A stretch of DNA of 27,815 nt from a virus, in IMG/VR virus record IMGVR_UViG_3300030202_000272, positions 1 through 27,815 of that record; one strand, written 5' to 3'. The position numbers and the translations under genes are program-made. Each line of letters starts with the position of its first letter. Position 1 is the first letter of the stretch. The notes beneath the pieces were generated by a model. That model saw nothing but the letters and a program-made list of their open reading frames with translations. It was not told the DNA's origin and did not search any database. This document shows, in pieces, positions 1-8,103 of the stretch.

Positions 1-789
1 GGTTCTATCTGCCTCAAATGCTTGTTGAGCTTGAGCAAATGCAGCTTGATCTCCTCTGGCTTGTATATCTTGTAACTGCTGGCCTAAATTTCTTTCTCTT
101 TCTGCCTGAAGGACTCCTTCTCTATATCCACCAAATCCTCCAGCAGCAGCAGCTTGCTGACCTATTTCTGCTGCTTGCGTATCAGATGCTCTTTTCGCTT
201 CTCTTTTTTGCACATCTGTAACTAATTGCTGATAAGGGTTCATGTAACTTTGAATTGTTGCAGGATCAGCTATAGTCCCAGCTTGAAATCCAGGCCCAAA
301 ATTAGCTTGACCAGTGTATTGAGCTTGGACGTCTCCTGCCGTGTAACTCGGATCAAATTGACCAGCTTGATAGCCAGCAGTCCTTTGATCAGCAGTAAAT
401 CCTTGAGCCAAGTCACCAGCCGTATAATCTGACGTTACATCGCCAGCGGTATAACCAGAAAATTGCGCCTGAGGAGTAAAGCCTTGAGCTATATTCATCC
501 CTAGATTAGAAGGCTGAAACCCAATCTGTGTAGCTATATCGCTAGCGGACCTGATTTGTTGTGGAGCGCCAGCACCAGCCATCTCTGCAATACCCTGCAT
601 GGCAGTGGTTTCAAAAGGATTAAATTCAGCCAGCCTTTGACCCGGAAAAGCCTCGTATGGACGAGTGCTTTCATATACGGTCCTGCCAAGCATCTCCTCA
701 TAAAAAGGCCTAGCATACTCAGGCAGATTAGTCTGAGTTACTGTGCTTTCGGTTTCCTGTACACCACCGCCACCACCGCCTTTACTCAT
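1..789 (-). CDS. Probable virion/ejection protein, 3' end off window
   Basis: The frame is open from an ATG at 789 to the left edge (263 residues visible), so the C-terminus is missing. It opens with MSK followed by a glycine run, then a motif reading LPEYARPFYEEMLGR, which I remember near the start of many marine phage structural proteins. Residues of about 100-185 carry short degenerate repeats around YTAGD and GFxAG. The last visible part is Ala/Gln/Arg-rich and helical, with GGFGGYREGV. The start overlaps the upstream stop by 8 nt (ATGAGTAA). Its place directly after two probable ejection proteins suggests a virion or internal core role. That role is inferred from position, not from a recognised domain. 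The plus-strand ORFs here are shadows of this gene. Confidence 0.8.
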   Translation of the reverse strand, partial: MSKGGGGGGVQETESTVTQTNLPEYARPFYEEMLGRTVYESTRPYEAFPGQRLAEFNPFETTAMQGIAEMAGAGAPQQIRSASDIATQIGFQPSNLGMNIAQGFTPQAQFSGYTAGDVTSDYTAGDLAQGFTADQRTAGYQAGQFDPSYTAGDVQAQYTGQANFGPGFQAGTIADPATIQSYMNPYQQLVTDVQKREAKRASDTQAAEIGQQAAAAGGFGGYREGVLQAERERNLGQQLQDIQARGDQAAFAQAQQAFEADRT

Positions 790-1297
790 CTCTTAGACTC
801 CTTTCATATACAACATATGATCTTTCAAACTCATCTTGTTGCAACCACTTCCAAAAACCCATTCTGGCGGTTGCCTCTATACCATCACAATTATTATCTC
901 TGGCCCAGTCAGTTAGCTTTTCTAACATTTCCCAAACCCAAAACTTAAATTTGTCTCCACCTAAAAATTGAATAGCCAACATCTTTTTGCCCGGATAGGC
1001 TATAAGCTCTGTGGTGCCAACGCCATCTATGTTGTTGTCTTTATCAAAAGCAAGCCACAACTGTTGATTATTGTTTTCTAGAGAATAGTAAAGAGCTTCC
1101 ATTTCCCATCTGCCTTTTGATCTCGCAACAGCTTTTGCTAAATGAGGCTCTATGTCTTTCCAAAGGGTTTTTACAAAGTTGCTAGGAACTAAAGTAATGG
1201 TGTGGGTAATATCCCTAGGTGCGTTCTTTTTAGTTACCTTAGGCTCCCTAGATATGTCTCTAATACGAGTGTGATCAAATGTAAGTAGGTTGCTCAC
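782..1297 (-). CDS. GNAT-like protein, possible internal virion protein
   Basis: A 171-residue protein with a GTG start, 3 nt after the upstream stop. The middle and C-terminal part looks like the acetyltransferase (GNAT) fold: LWLAFDKDNNIDGVGTTE gives a strand-turn-strand, followed by KKMLAIQFLGG, a helix WVWEMLEKLTDWARDN, and GIEATARMGFWKWL. Proteins of this type sit beside ejection genes in marine podovirus-like genomes that I remember. A clear acetyl-CoA loop (Q/RxxGxG/A) is not visible. It may therefore be a structural derivative of the fold rather than an active enzyme. Its context, between a 634-aa membrane-active protein and another virion protein, argues for an internal virion role. 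The alternative is a host-modifying acetyltransferase. Confidence 0.6.
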   Translation of the reverse strand: MSNLLTFDHTRIRDISREPKVTKKNAPRDITHTITLVPSNFVKTLWKDIEPHLAKAVARSKGRWEMEALYYSLENNNQQLWLAFDKDNNIDGVGTTELIAYPGKKMLAIQFLGGDKFKFWVWEMLEKLTDWARDNNCDGIEATARMGFWKWLQQDEFERSYVVYERSLRDE

Positions 1298-1300
1298 GCT

Positions 1301-3205
1301 TTATCTGGCTCCTAAAGGCTCTGGTTGCTCCATGGTGCCTGTTTTTTCCATTCTGATGGCATCAATCATCTGGTCAAACCTTTCGGCTCCTGCGTCCGTA
1401 GAGCCATCTCCAGTAGCAGAAACAACATCTGCTGGTATTATGTACTCACCGGGTGAAACAGCTACACGCTGCTGATCCCCAATCATTCCCGGAACCTGAT
1501 CATCCATGCCTCCGCCCTCTCCTTCGATCAAACCCTCTGTTTGAGCGCCGGGAACAACAGAACGCAAAGCTTGGTTCCTTAGCATTTGGAAAGCCTCAGT
1601 TCCATACTCATCAATAAATCTACTAATTACGACCTCTGCATCTTCTTCTGGCAATCTGCCAAGAACAGCCATGATCGTTTGATTTATTAACGGATCTACT
1701 GAGGTGCTTCCTCCAGCAGCCATAGGCCTCGCTTCAAAGTCATATATGTCCGTGTAATCAGTAGTTCTTGCAGCAGGATCTCTGGATATAAACTGCTCAA
1801 CACCCTCTGTAGTTAAATCAGCTTGAAACTGATCTAACATTCCATCTGTGAGGATACCTCTTCCAGCAAGCTCTCCTAAACCAAAGCGTAAGTTTTCAAA
1901 GAAATCATCAGGCACATCGCCGGGATCAAACCTTGGGCCAGCATCAGGGTCATATGGCTCTGTTTCCTTAGTTTTTTCTCTGAAGTACATTATTTCTGGA
2001 TCTATTCCGGGCCTGTAGCCTTTTAATTCTTCTGGAGATATAACCTCTGGACCTCTTAACTGAGCTTGTCTCATAGCAGCGGCCGCAGGACCAAGCCTTA
2101 CTGCTGAAGAAGCAGCAGATCCAAATGGCATATTTGCCATCAAATCCTCGAACCTTTGATAATTAGCTGTTTCTTCTTGAGCCTTACTTTCCTCTTTTTC
2201 TTTTTGTTCTGTTTTTACTTTCCTTCCCATTCTCATGCCCATAGGCTGTTGCATGCCTAGCATTTGTGCTTCTGCTAGAGATCTTTGATAATTCTGAGGG
2301 TTTAGAGACACAACTCCACCACCCTGATATCCAGCTCCAGACATATCCAAACCATAGTCAGCACCAATCTGCGCTAAAGAACCAGACAATATACCTTCGT
2401 ATTTTTCTTTATCTCTTCTCTTTTCTTCTTCTAATCTTCTTCCTAACGCCTCCGACTGCTCTTGCATGTCTATCTGACCTTGAAGACCAGAGCCAACAGC
2501 TACAGGAATTAGTGTTGATTTGTCTAGTGCGCTAGACCCTAAAGCTTTCAAACCTTCTTTTGATCCAAGGACATTCCTTATACCAACATCTTTAGCAGCT
2601 TCCATCGCAGCAGTTTCTGCTGCCTTTGCTGTTGCTTGTTGAGATATTAAATCTTGAAGGGGTTGGTTTGACTTAAACGCTTCTTGCAGAGTCTGAGTGC
2701 CACCCTGCTCTACTGCTTGTAGTGCAGCTTGCTTTTGAGCAGCTTCAACTGCGCTTGTTGCTGCTGATGCAGCCTCTGCCGCCTCAGGAACTCCAGCCAC
2801 TGCTTCTTTCGCAGCCCCAAGAGCAGATCCTACCCCATATCCGGTAAGGCCAGATACAAGTCCTTTTTTGAGGTCTCCCGTTAATGCTGTTGTAGCGAGA
2901 CCAGATCCTATTGCGCCAGCCAGAGCGGCATTACCACCCAAAGCTGTCAACGCACCAATACCTGTGGCTGTTCCTAGGCCAGTCAAAGCTGCTGGAGCCG
3001 CCATACTTGCAAGCATAGGAATTAAAAAAGCAAAAGCTTCAGGCTGACCAGTCACAGGGTTAGTGGTAAGACCGCCTGGGGTCAAAGACGCTATACCCTC
3101 TACCTCGATAGGGTTCATGTGAACAAGCATGCTGTCGCCATATCTGCCGTAGCTAGCTAATTCTTCTGCTTTGCCTTGCAAAGGAGCTTGCTGATTATAA
3201 TTCAT
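1301..3205 (-). CDS. Putative DNA-ejection/internal virion protein, 634 aa
   Basis: No catalytic domain is recognised. Residues of about 57-135 form a long Gly/Ala-rich hydrophobic stretch (AFAFLIPMLASMAAPAAL and following), able to enter membranes. An Ala/Gln/Glu-rich helical region follows at about 135-210, then a charged coiled coil near 245-275. A Met/Gly-rich section and an acidic C-terminal half follow. Near the C-terminus, VAVSPGEYIIPADVVSATG is a motif I remember in many marine phage virion proteins. Membrane-active and helical segments, plus position downstream of the tail hub, fit an ejection protein forming a channel through the cell envelope, functionally like P22 gp7/gp16/gp20 or T7 gp14-gp16. 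It starts on a TAATG junction with the upstream gene. Confidence 0.65.
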   Translation of the reverse strand: MNYNQQAPLQGKAEELASYGRYGDSMLVHMNPIEVEGIASLTPGGLTTNPVTGQPEAFAFLIPMLASMAAPAALTGLGTATGIGALTALGGNAALAGAIGSGLATTALTGDLKKGLVSGLTGYGVGSALGAAKEAVAGVPEAAEAASAATSAVEAAQKQAALQAVEQGGTQTLQEAFKSNQPLQDLISQQATAKAAETAAMEAAKDVGIRNVLGSKEGLKALGSSALDKSTLIPVAVGSGLQGQIDMQEQSEALGRRLEEEKRRDKEKYEGILSGSLAQIGADYGLDMSGAGYQGGGVVSLNPQNYQRSLAEAQMLGMQQPMGMRMGRKVKTEQKEKEESKAQEETANYQRFEDLMANMPFGSAASSAVRLGPAAAAMRQAQLRGPEVISPEELKGYRPGIDPEIMYFREKTKETEPYDPDAGPRFDPGDVPDDFFENLRFGLGELAGRGILTDGMLDQFQADLTTEGVEQFISRDPAARTTDYTDIYDFEARPMAAGGSTSVDPLINQTIMAVLGRLPEEDAEVVISRFIDEYGTEAFQMLRNQALRSVVPGAQTEGLIEGEGGGMDDQVPGMIGDQQRVAVSPGEYIIPADVVSATGDGSTDAGAERFDQMIDAIRMEKTGTMEQPEPLGAR

Positions 3206-3534
3206 TAACTTGTCTCCACCCCGAATAGGTTAAAACTAACATTTGCTGCACTTGCATAGACCTTCACTACGTCTGTTTGAGCAAGGCATATGCCTATTAC
3301 TACTGTTCTACTTGTCGTTGCAGCCAGATCTTCATCAAAAAATATAAACTGTTTGTCATCCGCTCCAGCACCAGCAACGTGAATGCTCACCCGAAACGTA
3401 ATACCAGAGCCGCCTCTATTGCAGATCACAAGTGAGCTGACAGTTGTTTGTGTCAGATTGGGAACCGTGTAAAGAGTAGTGGTCGTGGTTGCTGATACAT
3501 CAGCTTGACCTAAAACCTTTATTACGTCTGTCAC
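3205..3534 (-). CDS. Small beta-rich structural protein
   Basis: A 109-residue protein made almost wholly of alternating Thr/Val/Ile/Ser strands with no charged helix, which suggests a beta-sandwich virion component. It carries the short motifs SSLVICNRGGSGITFRVS and DVVKVYASAANVSFNLFG. The second resembles C-terminal strands of small phage head or tail decoration proteins that I recall from marine genomes. It overlaps the upstream gene by ATGA and the downstream gene by one base (TAATG), so it is probably translated with its neighbours. It could decorate the tail hub or a fibre. No enzymatic motif is visible. Confidence 0.6.
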   Translation of the reverse strand: MTDVIKVLGQADVSATTTTTLYTVPNLTQTTVSSLVICNRGGSGITFRVSIHVAGAGADDKQFIFFDEDLAATTSRTVVIGICLAQTDVVKVYASAANVSFNLFGVETS

Positions 3535-3731
3535 GAAGCACCCATAAGGAGAAACTGGAACCTTCTCATAGCCAAAGATCCCTCTTTGTCTCCTTGCGTT
3601 TTGGCTAATATCACATCGTTTTCTATCTGATCCATAGCCAATTCTATCGTTCTTCTGTTTATTGCCTCTGCCCTAGCATCATATTCTGGAGTTGGAACAG
3701 GTAACGGCGTTGTTCTTGTTTGTGTGCTCAT
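3531..3731 (-). CDS. Conserved small protein next to the tail hub
   Basis: A 66-residue protein with a Pro/Thr-rich N-terminus (residues 5-17), then one amphipathic helix and the C-terminal motif RRFQFLLMGAS. It is linked by ATGA overlaps on both sides to the gp10-like hub gene and the 109-aa beta-rich gene. I remember small proteins with this ending directly after gp10-like genes in marine phages, but know no function. A small assembly factor or minor tail component is the simplest idea. Confidence 0.6.
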   Translation of the reverse strand: MSTQTRTTPLPVPTPEYDARAEAINRRTIELAMDQIENDVILAKTQGDKEGSLAMRRFQFLLMGAS

Positions 3732-5578
3732 CTTCTTCCATCCGGCCTAATATCAAACCTCAAATCACCCAGCCTCCAGCCATAACCAAGGCCGCTGCTT
3801 TCTACTCTTACTATAGGATGCCTAGCTCTTGCTCTTACATGGCTCTGTGTTGAGCTGTTAGTGATTGTAGACGTAGACAAAGTGCTTGAAGACTGCAACG
3901 GGAAATCCTTACCTTTTAGCGTCATAGATATTGATGCGTCACCAGTAGCGCCACTAAACGCAAAGTCAGGTATTATCCTACTAATTAGCATAAACCTTTC
4001 GCCATCCTGTATTTCTAGGTCTCCGCTTTCCACAAAAGCCGTCATAGCAGATCCATCGTCATCAAATCCGTTCTCATGGTAATACAGGTAATTATTGTTA
4101 CTTGTGGTAACAACAGATGTAGCCATAGGAAAGTTTTGCGTTCCAACGCCTTGCCAAGCTGCCCTTTCTAATGTTCCAACAGACCAGAGATTCTCAGCAT
4201 AGTTGTAGCTAACGTAATTAGTTATTTCTGTGTTCCCTTCACCTACCGGATAGAACCACATAACTTCTGAGAATGCGTTGTTTTCTGCCGCAAAAACTTT
4301 AAATGCCTGACTAAGATTAATATTAGAAAACACAAACTCTTTCACAGAGCAAGGCAGGGGCTGGACAGATCCGTTATAAACGTAAAATCCACCCTTATCC
4401 ATAAAGTAAACAGATCCTCGCGCATTTACCGCAGCATTAGGGCTAATCATTGATATATCAGTGCTTACTGTCTGTATCTGGAATGTAAAAGGCGCTCCAA
4501 CAAACCTCATCGAGTGAAGACTTACATCTGTGAAAACCAGTATTTCTTGTCTTCCCTGAACGGCTCCAATTATCTGTGAACCAGAGTTTATCCTGATACC
4601 TCCAGCAGTATTCGTTGCTGTGGGAGTCCAGTCAGTGGCGTTACCTTGATCAGAAAATCTAATAAACAAAGGATCTATTTGGCTTGATCCAATAGGGTTA
4701 ACGCCGAAAGCTATGACATGCTGATCTATATCACTGGTCATAACCTGTAACGCAATGGTTGGCTGATCCGATCCGCTCAGACTAGTAATATTTACCGCCC
4801 TCGCCCCAGTGCCTGATGATTCGTCCCAGAAAAATATGCCACCGCCTCTGGCATTAAACAATAAATCTTCACCAAAATTATCTTGGCTAAACAAACGAAG
4901 CTGTCCAGCAGCCGATATGCTGCTAGCACTGCCCCATGCAGACATACCCCAAGCTCCAGCACCCCAGCCAGTGCCTTCCAAGAAGTCATTTAACCCTGTA
5001 TTAATCTGATAAGCACCAACTGTAGAACTACCACCATTGCCCGTATCACTACTATTCGCTGTTACTGTAGTGCCGCTCGTGTCCTTAGCTGTAAACTCGT
5101 AAGTATTTACCGTTGGTACAGCAGTAATTTGATATTCTTGATTCAAAACAGCGGCGGTTACGTTGCCGCCTAAAGAAGCTGCGCTAGAGAATGTAACAAA
5201 ATCATTTACTACAGCTCCATGAGATGTGTCTGTAGCAGTGATTGTGCTTGATCCGTCAGTAGCAGCAAATGTTACATCACCAGCGGATGTTGTTGACCTA
5301 ATCGGAGTTACATCGTTAAAGCTGTTCCCCTCAACAACATAAAACTTTAGATTAGTTCCAAGACCTATGTATCTAATGGACTCTAATGAAGCCCAGTCAT
5401 GTATTGAACGACAAACTCCTAAAAACGATGTTTCAGAATATTTAACCCAGCCACCTATCTTTTCTGGTCTTCCTTGTCTAAACCTTATTTTGTCTGCGTC
5501 GAACCACCCAGCGTCAGCAGAATATTCTGTGCCTTCTTTGTTTACACCGGGAGCAAACTTGACTTTGTTAAGAGGCAT
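3728..5578 (-). CDS. P22 gp10-like tail hub / DNA stabilisation protein
   Basis: A 616-residue protein of beta-propeller character: repeated strands with aromatic/Gly turns such as IFFWDESSG, ILVFTDVSLHSMRF, GSVYFMDKGGFYVYNG and ENLWSVGTLERAAW. These are typical of gp10-type tail hub proteins, which plug the portal-adaptor channel and hold packaged DNA. Residues of about 95-190 look like an inserted Thr/Ser/Val-rich domain (TYEFTAKDTSGTTV). The C-terminus GWRLGDLRFDIRPDGRR is a signature I remember in marine homologues. It starts 3 nt after the upstream stop. Family assignment rests on pattern memory; P22 gp10 itself is shorter (about 470 aa), and the inserted domain may account for the difference. 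Confidence 0.72.
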   Translation of the reverse strand: MPLNKVKFAPGVNKEGTEYSADAGWFDADKIRFRQGRPEKIGGWVKYSETSFLGVCRSIHDWASLESIRYIGLGTNLKFYVVEGNSFNDVTPIRSTTSAGDVTFAATDGSSTITATDTSHGAVVNDFVTFSSAASLGGNVTAAVLNQEYQITAVPTVNTYEFTAKDTSGTTVTANSSDTGNGGSSTVGAYQINTGLNDFLEGTGWGAGAWGMSAWGSASSISAAGQLRLFSQDNFGEDLLFNARGGGIFFWDESSGTGARAVNITSLSGSDQPTIALQVMTSDIDQHVIAFGVNPIGSSQIDPLFIRFSDQGNATDWTPTATNTAGGIRINSGSQIIGAVQGRQEILVFTDVSLHSMRFVGAPFTFQIQTVSTDISMISPNAAVNARGSVYFMDKGGFYVYNGSVQPLPCSVKEFVFSNINLSQAFKVFAAENNAFSEVMWFYPVGEGNTEITNYVSYNYAENLWSVGTLERAAWQGVGTQNFPMATSVVTTSNNNYLYYHENGFDDDGSAMTAFVESGDLEIQDGERFMLISRIIPDFAFSGATGDASISMTLKGKDFPLQSSSTLSTSTITNSSTQSHVRARARHPIVRVESSGLGYGWRLGDLRFDIRPDGRR

Positions 5579-5580
5579 GC

Positions 5581-7086
5581 TTAACGCCTACCCCCAGCAC
5601 CTCTTCTGCCTCTCCTCTTCTTGGGCTGCTGCTTTTTCCTTGTCTTAGGTTTTTTCTCTATTTTTTGAGTTTTTGGCTTTGGAGGTGTTTTTGGTTTTTC
5701 TGCTCTGAAAAGCGCACCTAGTGCTCCAGGCTCTAAAGCGCCAAGTGCTTGCGCTGGACTAAGCGGTGGAGCGACTGGTGGTGGAGCGACTGGTGGCGGC
5801 GGCGGTGGTGGCATTGGCGGCCTAACCACAGGTGGTGGTGGAGGCGGGATCATTCCCGCATTTATGGCTGTATTAATTGGCCCTCTAGTAAGAACACCGG
5901 GAGTGGCTGCCGCAACTTGAATAGGTGATATCGCTGGCTCTGCCATCACCTCTCCTCTTCTAGGCATCAAAGATTCTATTCCTGAGTCAGGAACAAATTG
6001 TGTCCCTATACCTGGTGGTATACCAGAACTAATTGGGACTAAAGGACCAGGGTCAGTCGGAGGTCTTGCTGGCCCCATAGTTGATCCAGAAAACAGTCCT
6101 GCTGGAGTAGAAGCGTTGGTTTCTGCTAAAGCCTCTTCATAACCCGGATCACCCGGACGCAAAATAGATTTACCCGGCATTCCTGTCCCAGCCTCAGTAA
6201 CAGAAGCTTCTGCTGCTTCAACATTCACTGGAGGCACAAACGGTATAAAATCCCCACCCGGCATCATTGAAGGCTCACCCGGATTAATTACAGTGCCTGT
6301 TGATGGGAGAACACCGCCCGGACCACCTTTGTCTCCACCAATGCCGGTTGATGGCCTTATAGATGCGGCAATCTCCTCTCTAGTAGGGATAGCAATCTCA
6401 CCAGAAGCAATCTTAGCAGCAGCTTCAGCAGCAGCCTCTGCGTCAGCTTCGGCCTTGAGCTTGGCATCCATTTCTGCCTTAATGGCTTTTTGTTCTGCAA
6501 TTTTTTCTGCCTCAGCAGCAGCAGCTTCTGCATCAGCTTTAGCCTTTGCCTCCGCTTCCGCAGCGGCGGCTTGTTCTTGTGCAATTCTTTCTGCTTCAGC
6601 GGCAGCAGCAGCTTGTTCAGCGGCTATCCTAGCAGCCTCTTGTTCTTGAGCTATTCTTGCAGCTTCGGCAGCAGCAGCCTGTTCAGCAGCTATACGATCT
6701 GCTTCTGCTTTTGCAGCAGCTTCAGCAGCGGCCTTTTGAGCAGCAGCTTGAGCCTCTGCCTGTCTTAATAATTCTGCCTGATTCGCTCTGTAATCAGATG
6801 CTGCTTGAGTTACATCACTAGCAGTGAATGTTTGAAACGCACCTCCTGTAAACGGATTGGTTCCTGCAAGAGCATTTGTTGATACAGGCATTTGTGGGGT
6901 TAAAAAAGCGCCAGCTTGAGGGGCCATCATTGGATTCATTCCACCAAGAAGAGATCCTATACCAGACGGAACGCCATAATTAGGATTCCTGGATAAAGCT
7001 GGCATGCCCTGCATTTGTCCGTACCCAAAAGGAACTGGTGCAGGAGTGAAATTAGGGAGAGGGTTATTAGGATCTCCGTTTGCCAT
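5581..7086 (-). CDS. TolA-like Ala-rich, Pro-rich low-complexity protein
   Basis: A 501-residue protein in four parts. Residues 1-90 are Gly/Pro/Asn/Met-rich. Residues of about 95-240 are a long Ala/Glu/Lys/Gln helix with repeats of IAAEQAAAAEA and AERIAQEQ type, like the rod of TolA. Residues of about 245-415 are Gly/Pro-rich and disordered, followed by polyproline runs at about 418-450. The last 40 residues are Lys/Arg-rich (KKPKTRKKQQPKKRRG). It starts on ATG after a GGGAGG Shine-Dalgarno inside the lysozyme C-terminus and is followed by the tail hub gene. A virion or ejection role is inferred from position; no family is recognised. The antisense and alternate-frame ORFs here are by-products of GCN-rich codons. 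Confidence 0.7.
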   Translation of the reverse strand: MANGDPNNPLPNFTPAPVPFGYGQMQGMPALSRNPNYGVPSGIGSLLGGMNPMMAPQAGAFLTPQMPVSTNALAGTNPFTGGAFQTFTASDVTQAASDYRANQAELLRQAEAQAAAQKAAAEAAAKAEADRIAAEQAAAAEAARIAQEQEAARIAAEQAAAAAEAERIAQEQAAAAEAEAKAKADAEAAAAEAEKIAEQKAIKAEMDAKLKAEADAEAAAEAAAKIASGEIAIPTREEIAASIRPSTGIGGDKGGPGGVLPSTGTVINPGEPSMMPGGDFIPFVPPVNVEAAEASVTEAGTGMPGKSILRPGDPGYEEALAETNASTPAGLFSGSTMGPARPPTDPGPLVPISSGIPPGIGTQFVPDSGIESLMPRRGEVMAEPAISPIQVAAATPGVLTRGPINTAINAGMIPPPPPPVVRPPMPPPPPPPVAPPPVAPPLSPAQALGALEPGALGALFRAEKPKTPPKPKTQKIEKKPKTRKKQQPKKRRGRRGAGGRR

Positions 7087-7530
7087 CTACACATCCTCCC
7101 AAGGCTTGCCCTCGAAAAGCAAAGCCTCTGCTTCCCTTCTTCTTATAAGACCATCCAATACTTTACCGCCAGCCATATTCCAGCGTTTTATCTGTTCTGG
7201 AACACCTTGATAATTGCCATCATTCAAAACTTTTAGCAAAGTGCTAGAAGATAAAGATCCCCAACCCAAGTTAAATGTCCAAGCAACCAGCGCATCGAAC
7301 TGATTCTGACTAAGATCAACTTCAACTAGTCTAGAAACTGCACCCTCAAAGCTTTCCAGATCATCCTTTAAATACTGCTCTGCTTCCTCAGAAGTGCATG
7401 TATCACCTTCTTTTACATCCTTTGTATGACCATAACCTATCGTGTGAACGCCACCAGAGCACACATATGATGAAAGCTCGCAGCCCTCAAACTTTTTTAT
7501 TAAAGCTATGCCTTCTTCGCTAGTTTTCAT
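7087..7530 (-). CDS. Endolysin: GH24 (T4-type) lysozyme
   Basis: A muramidase that cuts the MurNAc-GlcNAc bond of peptidoglycan at the end of infection. The 147-residue form starting at ATG 7530 aligns with the family from its first residues, and AAGGA sits 7-8 nt upstream. The longer reading from GTG 7626 adds 32 residues without family character. The catalytic pattern is clear: Glu15 (KKFEG), Cys24 (YVCSGG) and Thr30 (HTIGYGHT). The spacing of 9 and 6 residues matches Glu11-Asp20-Thr26 of T4 lysozyme, with Cys replacing Asp as in some phage endolysins. FNLGWGSL and RWNMAGGKVLDGLIRRREAE complete the fold. No signal peptide is visible, so release depends on the holin upstream. Confidence 0.92.
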   Translation of the reverse strand: MKTSEEGIALIKKFEGCELSSYVCSGGVHTIGYGHTKDVKEGDTCTSEEAEQYLKDDLESFEGAVSRLVEVDLSQNQFDALVAWTFNLGWGSLSSSTLLKVLNDGNYQGVPEQIKRWNMAGGKVLDGLIRRREAEALLFEGKPWEDV

Positions 7531-7622
7531 TTGTGTTTCCTTCTTTTCTGGAACCGCTGTAAATATGTTTATTTGTGGAATACAGAATAATTTAGTTAAT
7601 CTTCTGTAGCCGCTCCACATGC

Positions 7623-8006
7623 TCACTTTTCTCTACTAACACCTTTAACCTTCTCATAGCTCCTCATCGCACCGATACCCAACATGCCCATCATTACAGG
7701 CACAAGAAGAGTAGTGTCCACCTCAGGCACATCAATCCATATGCCTAAAATGTTTGCTACGATTACATTGTAAAAAAGACCCAACGCACACACCCAACCG
7801 ATACAGGGACGCCACCCGGACACAAACACACTGTGATGCGCTGCCTCTACCTTATTTACCTCTAACTGACCCTTGGCGAGTTCTTGAGCGTGTCGCTCTG
7901 CCATCGTCGCAATCTCATGCGCCAGGGCGTTTTTCTGGTCTTTATCCTCTATTACCTTATCTAATATCTTAGTAGCTGGCTCTATTAATGAATTAAGTAT
8001 GCTCAT
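7623..8006 (-). CDS. Holin, 3-TM (GTA holin) family
   Basis: A 127-residue holin, counted from ATG 8006. It begins MSILNSLIEPATKILDKVIEDKD, an amphipathic helix followed by a charged helix, then FVSGWRPCIGWVCALGLFYN, VIVANILGIW, and a last hydrophobic segment LLVPVMMGMLGIGAMRSYEK. This order and the GWRP...GW and G.G..R.YEK signatures fit the 3TM phage/GTA holin family (Pfam GTA_holin_3TM, from memory). Its role is to make inner-membrane holes for the lysozyme encoded next. The GTG at 8090 in the same frame would add 28 residues. The family pattern and the ATGA junction with the micro-ORF upstream both point to 8006 instead. Confidence 0.88.
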   Translation of the reverse strand: MSILNSLIEPATKILDKVIEDKDQKNALAHEIATMAERHAQELAKGQLEVNKVEAAHHSVFVSGWRPCIGWVCALGLFYNVIVANILGIWIDVPEVDTTLLVPVMMGMLGIGAMRSYEKVKGVSREK

Positions 8007-8080
8007 ATTAGTGACGCTGTTAACTGTGAAACCAACAATAACAAACAAAACAAAGAAATAGCGCACACAATAAGCATCAT
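8003..8080 (-). CDS. 25-aa hydrophobic micro-ORF coupled to holin
   Basis: ATG-ATG at 8080/8077 opens a 25-codon frame that stops in the TGA of the ATGA overlap with the holin start. The peptide begins MMLIVCAISLFCLLLL and is hydrophobic almost throughout, long enough to cross the membrane once. AGGA stands 5 nt before the second ATG, with one further base between it and the first. It could be a true membrane micropeptide tuning holin timing, or a leader whose translation drives holin synthesis. The same bases in another frame give the N-terminal extension of the longer holin reading, so the two explanations compete. No homologue is known to me. Confidence 0.5.
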   Translation of the reverse strand: MMLIVCAISLFCLLLLVSQLTASLI

Positions 8081-8103
8081 TCCTGGCCACTTAGAGTTCA
8101 CTA

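Noticed and set aside
556-948. 130-codon plus-strand ORF
   Set aside because: It crosses the junction of two credible minus-strand genes and has no SD or domain.
6293-6768. Plus- and minus-strand shadow ORFs in the Ala-rich gene
   Set aside because: GCN/GAN codon bias in the long Ala-rich helix keeps other frames open; translations are Ser/Ala- or Leu/Arg-rich noise.
7087-7626. Longer 179-aa reading of lysozyme
   Set aside because: The extra 32 residues have no family character, and ATG 7530 has its own SD and matches the usual lysozyme start.
7623-8090. Longer 155-aa holin from GTG 8090
   Set aside because: Family pattern starts at ATG 8006. It remains possible as a second holin form because the extension is hydrophobic.
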